In this document: positions 27,189 through 34,767 of the stretch, piece after piece
Layout: every line of letters begins with the position of its first letter
How positions within the stretch are numbered: the stretch's first letter is position 1
Assembly (NCBI RefSeq): GCF_009497775.1
Contig: NZ_CP031012.1
Span: 2,542,001-2,606,000, forward strand
From: Alcaligenes faecalis
GTDB taxonomy: Bacteria > Pseudomonadota > Gammaproteobacteria > Burkholderiales > Burkholderiaceae_B
Reading direction: 5' to 3'
Length of the DNA: 64,000 bases
Notes under the pieces: generated by a model
What the model was told of the DNA's origin: nothing
What the model saw: only the letters and a program-made list of their open reading frames with translations
Databases searched by the model: none
Translations under genes and position numbers: made by a program

Positions 27189-28712
27189 TTACTGCCAGGA
27201 ATATTCCTGCGGCAGGATGTAGCCCGTCTGATAGGTATTGAGCTTCAGGCCCTTTTTGTAGGCAATGGTGGAGATGGACTGCAACACCGGCAGACTCCAG
27301 GCCTGTTCCGCGGCTTCACGATTCAGCGCCTGATAACCGGCTACTCGCTTGTCCTCGTCCATCTGACGGTTCAGCTCATCCAGCGTGCCCGCCAGACGCT
27401 CTTCTTTCCAGGTGGAAAAACGCAGGCGCGGATCCAGAATGCGGCCCGTGAAAATCTCCGGATCGCCCGTTGCATTGGCCCAGCTGTACAGCATCACACC
27501 CGTCAATTTGGACGAATGGCTCAGCTCCAGATACTTGGCCACGGTAATTTCCTCAACCGTGGTTTGCACACCAATCTGGCTCCACATTTGAGCCACCGCA
27601 CGGGCCACGTCGTAGTCCGATGGGAAGGTGTTATTGGTGGAGTACAAGGTAATGGTCAGCGGCTTTTCCGTGCTGTAACCCGCTTTGGCCAATTCCTCTA
27701 CGGCGGCTTTCTTGTCGAAAGGAATATTCAGATCAGGCACATCGCCGGGTGAGCCTTTGGTAGCCAGAACCGACAAGGGCTGGGCGACATTTTTGTAAAA
27801 GGCGCGGGACAGACCGGCCTTGTCGATGGCCATGTTCATGGCACGACGCACGTGCACATCCTTGAAGCTGTCCACATAGCTGGGCATTTGCAGAATGTAG
27901 ATCTCGCTATACGGGTAGACCTTGGCTTCCAGCTTGGGATTCTTTTCCAGACGGGTAATTTCGCGCACCGGAATCTGCACAGAGACATCGGCCCGACCGG
28001 ACTCAACCGCAGCAACGCGTGCCGAGGAATCCGGCACGATTTCAAACACGACCTGCTTCAGGTCTGGCGCACCTTGCCAGTAGTCCTCAAAAGCTTCCAG
28101 GGTGATGCGGGAACCACGTTGATAATCGCTCAGCTTGTAAGGGCCTGCGCCAATCGGACGCTTCAGGAATTCCTCTTCCCCTACCTTCTCGAAATAAGCT
28201 TTGGGCAGGATATAGGCCGACAAGAAGGCCAGGCCTTTGGGAGCCGTTGGCGTGGGCGAACTGAAATGAATAATGGCTTCCAGCGGGCCGGTCACTTCCA
28301 CTGACTTCAGGGTGGGCAACATGCCGTTCAGAGCCAGAGTTTTCTTGTTGATTGCACGATCGAAGGTGAACTTCAAATCCTCGGCCGTCATGTCGCTGCC
28401 GTCATGGAATTTCACCTTGTCGCGCAGCTTCACCTTCAGGGCCTGGCCTTGTTCGTCCGCCCATTCCCAGGACTCGATCAGGCGTGGTGCCACCTTCAGA
28501 TCGTCACCCACGAACAGGGGTGAATCAAACACGGCCTTGTAAATCGACTGACCCGCCGGAAAGGTGACCGAGGTCGGGTCCCAGGACGGAATATCAACCG
28601 GGAAAGCAATTTTCAATTCGCTCCCGGCTGCCTGGCTGGCCGTCCCCCAGCCCATCATCAAGGCAGCCCCCAAGGCCAGCCCCATTACGCTTTTTCGCAA
28701 CGCTTTCACCAT
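27189..28712 (-). CDS. ABC transporter substrate-binding protein, Dpp/Opp family (SBP_bac_5)
   Basis: A periplasmic binding protein of 507 residues with a signal peptide (MVKALRKSVMGLALGAALMM, cleavage near SQA-AG). The mature part starts ELKIAFPVDIPSWDPTSVTF and contains KVKLRDKVKFHDGSDMTAEDLKFTF and AMNMAIDKAGLSRAFY, typical of family 5. The ATG at 28710-28712 has GGGGAC upstream; a start 21 bases earlier is less likely. First gene of the seven-gene operon down to 20753. Family 5 proteins bind peptides, nickel and also non-peptide organics; the neighbouring dioxygenase suggests an aromatic ligand (inference). Confidence 0.92.
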   Translation of the reverse strand: MVKALRKSVMGLALGAALMMGWGTASQAAGSELKIAFPVDIPSWDPTSVTFPAGQSIYKAVFDSPLFVGDDLKVAPRLIESWEWADEQGQALKVKLRDKVKFHDGSDMTAEDLKFTFDRAINKKTLALNGMLPTLKSVEVTGPLEAIIHFSSPTPTAPKGLAFLSAYILPKAYFEKVGEEEFLKRPIGAGPYKLSDYQRGSRITLEAFEDYWQGAPDLKQVVFEIVPDSSARVAAVESGRADVSVQIPVREITRLEKNPKLEAKVYPYSEIYILQMPSYVDSFKDVHVRRAMNMAIDKAGLSRAFYKNVAQPLSVLATKGSPGDVPDLNIPFDKKAAVEELAKAGYSTEKPLTITLYSTNNTFPSDYDVARAVAQMWSQIGVQTTVEEITVAKYLELSHSSKLTGVMLYSWANATGDPEIFTGRILDPRLRFSTWKEERLAGTLDELNRQMDEDKRVAGYQALNREAAEQAWSLPVLQSISTIAYKKGLKLNTYQTGYILPQEYSWQ

Positions 28713-28790
28713 TTGTCCCCTTTTGTTATGCACTTCATTCCAGCGCTAGTCCGCCTTGCGAAAAAGTATATAGTTTATTCTTAAATTAAA

Positions 28791-28843
28791 TAGATAATGG
28801 TTTTCCCTATAATTTATTTGCTTTAATATCAATCTATTATCTA
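28791..28843. promoter_or_regulatory. AT-rich divergent promoter region with TAGATAAT inverted repeat
   Basis: Between the importer operon and the V4R gene, TAGATAAT (28791-28798) and ATTATCTA (28836-28843) form an 8-bp inverted repeat. A consensus TATAAT (28808-28813) lies between them. The spacing suggests an operator pair for the adjacent GntR protein. The region is far richer in A and T than its flanks. Confidence 0.5.
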
Positions 28844-28872
28844 AAAACAAAACAATATACTTTTCCTTAAAA

Positions 28873-29382
28873 ATGACTGAATTCAGAGACAGATTAAGCT
28901 GGGATACGGCACAGGGCCAGATTTTGGACGCCGATCGGCGCTACTTGATGATGCGTACCGACGTGTTGATGGGGCTGTTTCGCCGGCTGGATGAACCCGC
29001 CCGAACGCAGGCGCTGGATGCATTGGGGCAGGCCGTGATGGAGCAAGGTGGCTTGTCCGCCAAGGCGTATTGGGAAGCCATCAATCACGACCCGCAGGCC
29101 TTGCTGGACAGCATTGCCGATATCTCGGCACAGCTGGGTTGGGGGAACTGGGACATTCAAACAGAGGCCACAGGAGCTTTGCAGGTTCGCGTGCAAAACA
29201 GCCCCTTTGCCTGGGGATTTGGCCCCCATGATCAGCCCCTGTGCCGGCCTATCGTTGGTATGCTTACAGCCGTCGGACAATTGATCTACGATCAGCCCGT
29301 CCAGGTGCAGGAAACACACTGCTGCGCACAGGGACGCCATGCCGACTGCCTGTTCACCGTCTTGCCCAAAACCAATGAATAA
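28873..29382 (+). CDS. V4R-domain protein (small-molecule sensor, no DNA-binding domain)
   Basis: A 169-residue protein consisting of little more than a V4R (4-vinyl-reductase) domain. Visible are RYLMMRTDVLMGLFRRL at the start, the region around LGWGNWDIQTE, NSPFAWGFGPHDQPLC, and the C-terminal cysteine cluster HCCAQGRHADCLFTV. V4R domains bind hydrocarbons or metals and occur in aromatic-response regulators such as XylR/DmpR. Here there is no ATPase or HTH part. It overlaps the following GntR gene by 8 bases (ATGAATAA), so it may act as a ligand-sensing partner of it or of the dioxygenase. No clear ribosome site precedes the ATG. Confidence 0.7.
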   Translation: MTEFRDRLSWDTAQGQILDADRRYLMMRTDVLMGLFRRLDEPARTQALDALGQAVMEQGGLSAKAYWEAINHDPQALLDSIADISAQLGWGNWDIQTEATGALQVRVQNSPFAWGFGPHDQPLCRPIVGMLTAVGQLIYDQPVQVQETHCCAQGRHADCLFTVLPKTNE

Positions 29383-30055
29383 AAACCAGCCTGCCGCCCC
29401 CAAACTGAACATACGCCAGCAGGTCTACAAGCACCTGCGCAGCCGCATGCGCAGTGGCGACATCAGCTATGACAACCGTCTGGTTGACCATGAAATTGCT
29501 GCTGAACTGCAAGTCTCGCGCATGCCTGTGCGCGAAGCCTTGCTGCAACTGACCAACGAAGGATTGCTGGAGGGCACATCACGCGGCTTCATGCTGCGGC
29601 GCTTCACCCCGGCCGATATTGCACAGATTTTTGAAATACGAATGCTGCTGGAGCCTGAAGCGGCTGCCGCCGCTTGCCTGCAAGCCAGTCTGGAGGGGCT
29701 GGCCTTGATGAACAAGGCCGCCAATGCAGCCGAAAAGGCCCACGCCGCCGCAGACCCCATGCAATACATGATTGCCAACGATGCGTTTCGGGAAAGCTGG
29801 ATCACGCTCTGCCCCAACCCGCACTTGAGCACCATGATTCTGCGTCTAAGCGATCACGTGGAAGCCGTGCGTCTGGCCACTTTGCGCGATACGCGCTATC
29901 GGGAGCTGTCCATGCAGGCCACCCGTGGCATTCTGCAATCCTTTCTGGACAAAGACCCGGAACAGGCGCGCGAGCATGTACGCACGAACCTGCGCCATGC
30001 GTCCATGAGCTATTACGCGACACTGGATGAAATGCTGGAGCGTCAGACCGGCTAG
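29375..30055 (+). CDS. GntR-family (FCD subgroup) transcriptional regulator
   Basis: A 226-residue regulator. The N-terminal winged HTH (LNIRQQVYKHLRSRMRSGD, SRMPVREALLQLTNEGLLE, about 8-75) is followed by an FCD domain (FEIRMLLEPEAAAAA, and SMQATRGILQSFLDKDPEQAREHVRTNL). The ATG at 29375 lies within the end of the V4R gene, so the two are translationally coupled. It probably controls the divergent importer-dioxygenase operon through the AT-rich region at 28.8 kb. Earlier in-frame starts at 29339 lie inside the V4R gene and are rejected. Confidence 0.85.
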   Translation: MNKNQPAAPKLNIRQQVYKHLRSRMRSGDISYDNRLVDHEIAAELQVSRMPVREALLQLTNEGLLEGTSRGFMLRRFTPADIAQIFEIRMLLEPEAAAAACLQASLEGLALMNKAANAAEKAHAAADPMQYMIANDAFRESWITLCPNPHLSTMILRLSDHVEAVRLATLRDTRYRELSMQATRGILQSFLDKDPEQAREHVRTNLRHASMSYYATLDEMLERQTG

Positions 30056-30087
30056 GCATCCTGCCGCCGCCGGTGTCTGCCCGGTGA

Positions 30088-30963
30088 TCAGGGCTGTGTT
30101 TTCTGATCCACCGCCGCTGCAATGGCCTTGCCAATCGTGGCGATGGCCGCGTTGCGCTCTTCCATAGAAGCCTTGGTTTCCGTGATGTAGACGGCGGCCA
30201 CCAGCGGCGCACGTTCAGGGGGCCACATCACCGCCACGACCCCGCGTGTGCCATAAGCGGCTGCCCCGGTTCGGTCTGCCACCGCCCAGCTTTCCGGAAC
30301 ACCAGCCCGCAGCAAAGGCCCACCCACTTCGTTATGGCGCAACCAGTCAATCAAACGATCACGATCTGGTGCTTTAAGCGCATCGCCCAGAACCAGATTC
30401 TGCAAGGTGCGCACCATGGCTTGCGGGGTTGTTGTATCCCGCGGATCACCAGGTGTAGCTTCATTCAGGCTGGGCTCGTTGCGATCCAGACGCGTCACCG
30501 TGTCACCCACGCTGCGTAGAAAGGACGTGATCGCCTCGGGCCCGCCCAGCATCTCCAGAACCCCATTGGCGGCGGTATTGTCGCTGTTGCGCATCGTGAT
30601 CGCACACAAGTGCGACGCTGGCACGTACTGCCCTATCAGGTCTTCTGCCGTGGGTGCATACGACTGAATGGCCTCTTCCCTGACCAGCCAAGCCGTCTTC
30701 ATGGCGCCCGGTCCTCGGGCCAATAATGCCGAACAGATCAAGGCCTTGCTGGTACTGGCCATGGGGAAACGCTCATCGGCACGGTATTGCCACCACTGCC
30801 CGTCTGCCGTGTCCAGTACAGCCAGACCAACACGGGCCTGCAAGGACTGCTCAAGCTCTTGTGCAGCCTGAGCCACAGGATGGGTTTCCGCCCCAATAGC
30901 ATGGAAAGACAGACCCGCCACGATCAAGGTCGCTGCCAGTCGTTTCAGTCTATGTGCGCTCAT
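30088..30963 (-). CDS. Class A beta-lactamase, RTG subgroup (carbenicillinase-like)
   Basis: A periplasmic serine hydrolase of 291 residues. After a signal peptide (cleavage near IGA-ET), the catalytic S-T-S-K is at 70-73, SDN at 127-129, the omega-loop Glu at 163 in RNEPSLNE, and RTG at 231-233 where most class A enzymes have KTG. Cysteines at 77 and 120 fit the class A disulfide. RTG is the mark of the CARB/PSE-type subgroup, but family membership is inferred from that motif only. The start ATG at 30961-30963 has AAGGA upstream. The region looks chromosomal, with no mobile element nearby, so it may be an intrinsic gene. Confidence 0.9.
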   Translation of the reverse strand: MSAHRLKRLAATLIVAGLSFHAIGAETHPVAQAAQELEQSLQARVGLAVLDTADGQWWQYRADERFPMASTSKALICSALLARGPGAMKTAWLVREEAIQSYAPTAEDLIGQYVPASHLCAITMRNSDNTAANGVLEMLGGPEAITSFLRSVGDTVTRLDRNEPSLNEATPGDPRDTTTPQAMVRTLQNLVLGDALKAPDRDRLIDWLRHNEVGGPLLRAGVPESWAVADRTGAAAYGTRGVVAVMWPPERAPLVAAVYITETKASMEERNAAIATIGKAIAAAVDQKTQP

Positions 30964-31059
30964 CGGCCCATCCTTTGCATAAGGGTTAAAACACGGAAAA
31001 ATCTTGCTGAGAACCTGACGCAGCCCCACGCAAAACCGCTTTGGATCAGGCGCCTAGGA

Positions 31060-34000
31060 TCAAGGCTCAATCCGCGGTGGCTTCTCTTTTTTCGCGGTGC
31101 TGACCGCAGGGGCATCCAGATCTTTCAACTGCGGATCATCAATCTTGCCCGTCACCGCATAGGTGACAGACAAATGGCTGCTCATCGGAATCTGCATCAG
31201 CCACTGCGTCAGCAAGGCCCCGACTCCCACCATCGGATTGACGGTGAAGTAGGCGGCAATGGCCGCGCCGCTCATATCCAGATTCGGGTCCACCACCGCA
31301 ATCAAATCCAGCGTCTCGTCCCAGATATCAATCCAGCCCTTCAGGCTGATCGCCCCCGCCGGGCCCTTGATCTGATAGTTATCCAGCTCCAGCTTGCCCT
31401 GCGACAGGTTCATGCGTCCGGTCAGGCTATCGAAGGCAAAGCCTTCCTTCACCGCGCCAAACAAGTCCAGATCCAGGCGGCTCAAGCGCGAGATAGACTG
31501 CAAACTCAACAACTCCAGCAGTTTGGCCGAGCGCGATTTCAGGCTGATAAAGCGCCCTTTGCGCAAATCCACATTGAACTGACCGCGGATATTGCGCTTG
31601 TCAGAAGACCAGGGGAAGTCACTCCAGAACAAGGCCGCCTGCACCGTGCCGTCACCATCCTTGATGGACTCGGTCAGCAAGCCGCTGACATCCACAAACT
31701 GCCCCAAATTGCTTACCTGGCTATTGGCCACCAGCTCCAGCCCACGCTGTGGCCCACTCAAGGCCAAAGAGCCGTAACCATGCAGCTGCATACCCTGGGC
31801 ATTCAAGGAAAAGTTTTCCAGCGTCCACTTTTTCCCTGTTGCGGCCGGCTTGCCCTTGGCTTCCAGCTTGCCAAAGCGCACGCCATGAATCTGCAAATCA
31901 TCCACCTTGAAGGAGATCGCAGGCAAATGCAGCTCATCATTCATGGGCAAATCGGCGTCGGCCCAAGCCCAGTCGGGCCTGCCACCGTCAATGTACAAGC
32001 GGGAGAAATTGGCATTGAACATGCCGGTGTAACGACCACCTTGATGCTGCGCTTGCAAGCGCCCTTCAGCCTGCTTGGCCTTCATGCTCAGAAACAGTCT
32101 GCCAGCAGCATCTTCCGTGCTTTCCATTTCCAGACGGTCCAACAGTTGCCCTCTGAAAAATGCCTGATCCGCATTCAGACGCACCCGCTCCAGCAAAGGC
32201 AGCAAGGGACGAGCCGAGGGAGTCAAAGGACTGCCATCCAGATTCTGGCCGAACTCCTCTACCACCCTCTCCCAGGCATCCAGATCCATACGGTCATAGC
32301 GGCTATGCAGTTGCAGGCCGCGTTGAGGCCAATTCACCAATCCCGGCGTTCCCATGCTGCCACTTTGAAAGTAACTACCCTGACGGGAACCTTGAGCATG
32401 CAGCAGGTTCAGCAAAAAGGTCTGTCTATCTTCCAAGCTGATCTGCAAACGATCCATCTTGGCGGCGGAGTCACTACTCCAGTCCGCCTTCAATTTGGCT
32501 GCGCGCTCGGCAGGCTTGTGGAAAGGTTCAGGCAAGTTCAGTGCCAAACCCGTCAGATCGGACTCGGCACCCAAAGAAAAAGAACCCTTGGCGTCCAGCT
32601 TCATCAACACGCTATAGGGAGTCTGACCCTGCAAACGCTGCAGGCCCTTCAACTCCAGATACTGTTCCAGACCTTTGGCTGTCAGCACACCACTCAGGCG
32701 CAAACCGGGCTTGCCGGGCTCCAGCACACCGCTGATCTGGGTGTCGCCGCCCAGCATCTTGCCCGTCAAGCTTTGGGCACTGACGCCTTTTTCATTAAAA
32801 GCCAGCTCGCCCTTCAACGCCGTAAACGAAGGAGCTTCAGGCATGTACTGAAACTCGCCATTGTTCATCTGGATTTGGCCCTGTACCTGGGCATCGTCGG
32901 CATTATCCAAAGGAATCTGCAATTTGACGGGTACGGTCCAATCCCCTTTGACGCGGCTGTCGGCCAGCAAGCCATCGAGCAAAGCATTCAGGGGAGACTG
33001 ATGCACCAGGGCCAGGTAACTGGTCGCCGGTGCCTGGGACACGCCTTCCAGCTTCAGAAAGCTGTTTTGCTCCAGGGACGTGATATGGGTCTGAATATCG
33101 CGCAGCACAATATCCTGCTGCTTGGCGATAGGCATACGTGCCTGCTGGGCCACAATATCCAGATTGTCGTTATGCATGCGTATGCTGCCCTGCACGCCTT
33201 CCAGACGCGGCCAGGCCAAACGCTTGGGGCGGGCGGGCTGATAATCCACAATCCCCTGATCCAAAGCCCCGGCCACTTCAAAGCTGCCATCCTCCGGGCT
33301 CAAGCCATATGGGAAAGTATCCAGGCCACCTTGCAGCCGGATTGTCCCGTCTCGTACCGCCCCCTGCACCAGTCCAGCCTGCATCCATTCACGCGCCAGA
33401 GGGTTGACCGTCAAAGGCAGGTAATTCACCAAGGCCGCCAGATTCAGGTGCTTGAATTGCCCCTGCCAGTCCGCTACACCGGCCTCGAACTTGGCATCCT
33501 CGCGCCAGCTGCCCGTTAATTGCGCATCCAGATCAGGATTACGCAAAGCCAGATTCATTTTGCTGACGCTGAGTCTGGCCTGCTCGTCACGATGGGCTGT
33601 CCCTTGGGCATTGAGCTGATCCACCGCCAGATATTGGGCAAACAAATCCGGCACACGCAGACCAAAACCCTTCATCGACAGCGCCCACTGCACATCACCG
33701 CTTTGCTTGCCTTGAGCCAGCGCCTGCAAGTCATTCAGCCCCCCCTCCAGTTCCAGACTGGCTTGCTGCAGTTGCAAACGGTCTTCGCTTTCAGTAAGCA
33801 CGGCCACATCGCGCAATTGGGCGGCCAGCTGCATCTGTATGGTCTGGGCCGCCTTGGGCTGACTGGCTTGGGCACGCACATCGACCCAGCCCTTATCCAG
33901 CGCCACAGGCACATCCAGCCAGGGGCGCAGCCCGGGAGTATCCACCCCTTTAGCCTGCACGGTCATTTCCCAGGGCAGGTCCATCACATCCACATTTTCT

Positions 34001-34665
34001 GGCAGACGACGTTTGCCCTGCACACGCAAGGCCAAAGCCAGGGACTCGCCCAGATCAGCGGGCAAGGCCGTGGCCAGATTCACCTCGTGCCAGCCCTGTC
34101 TGTAGCCAATCTGCAATTCAATCGAAGGCAGATTCAAGGCAGGCGCGCCACGCAGATCATCCTGCCATTGCAAGGACGTCCCCTGAATACGAATGCCACG
34201 CTGCTCCAGCAGCCAGCGAACCGGCCCTTGCCAGGCTTCGGGTTCTGACGGGGCACTGTCATCATTCAGATCCAGTACTTGGCCCATCACCAGAATCTGG
34301 CCCTGGGGGTCACGCCGCACAGGAATCGTCAAACCTTGTACATCCAGCTGACGCAATTGCAGCGAACCGCTGAACAAGGACTTCCAGCTGATATCGGCTT
34401 GCAGCTTGGGCAACTGCAACATGGGCTCCTGCCCTGGCTCTGCCAGCGACAGGTTCGTCACGGAAAGATGGGGATTCCAACCCTGCCAGTCGCCTTTTAA
34501 TTCTTGAATCTGGACTTGCAGGCCGGTTTGTTCACTGATTTTCTGCACCAGATAGGGACGCAGATTATCCAATTGGGGCACGAGCAAATAACGTAGCCCG
34601 ACAAGGCTTAGCATCAGCGCAAAATAGAGCACCAGCGCCAGTCGCACAAGCCCTCGAACTACCAT
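31060..34665 (-). CDS. yhdP: YhdP/AsmA-like envelope protein (TIGR02099 type)
   Basis: A very large protein of 1201 residues with one N-terminal membrane anchor (about 5-28, RLALVLYFALMLSLVGLRYLL). A long, mostly beta repeated body follows, with the YhdP start PQLDNLRPYLVQKISEQTGLQVQIQELKG and AsmA-like segments such as FNVDLRKGRFISL, DLDLFGAVKEGFAFDSLTGRM and PAGAISLKGWIDI near the end. YhdP-family proteins are thought to bridge the periplasm and carry phospholipids to the outer membrane. The size is close to the family's 1200-1400. Divergent from glnE. Confidence 0.85.
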   Translation of the reverse strand: MVVRGLVRLALVLYFALMLSLVGLRYLLVPQLDNLRPYLVQKISEQTGLQVQIQELKGDWQGWNPHLSVTNLSLAEPGQEPMLQLPKLQADISWKSLFSGSLQLRQLDVQGLTIPVRRDPQGQILVMGQVLDLNDDSAPSEPEAWQGPVRWLLEQRGIRIQGTSLQWQDDLRGAPALNLPSIELQIGYRQGWHEVNLATALPADLGESLALALRVQGKRRLPENVDVMDLPWEMTVQAKGVDTPGLRPWLDVPVALDKGWVDVRAQASQPKAAQTIQMQLAAQLRDVAVLTESEDRLQLQQASLELEGGLNDLQALAQGKQSGDVQWALSMKGFGLRVPDLFAQYLAVDQLNAQGTAHRDEQARLSVSKMNLALRNPDLDAQLTGSWREDAKFEAGVADWQGQFKHLNLAALVNYLPLTVNPLAREWMQAGLVQGAVRDGTIRLQGGLDTFPYGLSPEDGSFEVAGALDQGIVDYQPARPKRLAWPRLEGVQGSIRMHNDNLDIVAQQARMPIAKQQDIVLRDIQTHITSLEQNSFLKLEGVSQAPATSYLALVHQSPLNALLDGLLADSRVKGDWTVPVKLQIPLDNADDAQVQGQIQMNNGEFQYMPEAPSFTALKGELAFNEKGVSAQSLTGKMLGGDTQISGVLEPGKPGLRLSGVLTAKGLEQYLELKGLQRLQGQTPYSVLMKLDAKGSFSLGAESDLTGLALNLPEPFHKPAERAAKLKADWSSDSAAKMDRLQISLEDRQTFLLNLLHAQGSRQGSYFQSGSMGTPGLVNWPQRGLQLHSRYDRMDLDAWERVVEEFGQNLDGSPLTPSARPLLPLLERVRLNADQAFFRGQLLDRLEMESTEDAAGRLFLSMKAKQAEGRLQAQHQGGRYTGMFNANFSRLYIDGGRPDWAWADADLPMNDELHLPAISFKVDDLQIHGVRFGKLEAKGKPAATGKKWTLENFSLNAQGMQLHGYGSLALSGPQRGLELVANSQVSNLGQFVDVSGLLTESIKDGDGTVQAALFWSDFPWSSDKRNIRGQFNVDLRKGRFISLKSRSAKLLELLSLQSISRLSRLDLDLFGAVKEGFAFDSLTGRMNLSQGKLELDNYQIKGPAGAISLKGWIDIWDETLDLIAVVDPNLDMSGAAIAAYFTVNPMVGVGALLTQWLMQIPMSSHLSVTYAVTGKIDDPQLKDLDAPAVSTAKKEKPPRIEP

Positions 34666-34714
34666 GCAATCAATTCCCGAGTATAGTTAGATGCGGTCAT
34701 TTCCGGCCTAGTCA

Positions 34715-34734
34715 GACAAGTCATTTCACTTGTC
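34715..34734. repeat. Inverted repeat between yhdP and glnE
   Basis: GACAAGT (34715-34721) and ACTTGTC (34728-34734) form a perfect 7-bp inverted repeat in the 102-base divergent gap. It could be a regulatory site; no known consensus is recognised. Confidence 0.35.
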
Positions 34735-34767
34735 GTTCCCCCCCGTATCCGAAAAGCCTCTTATCGT

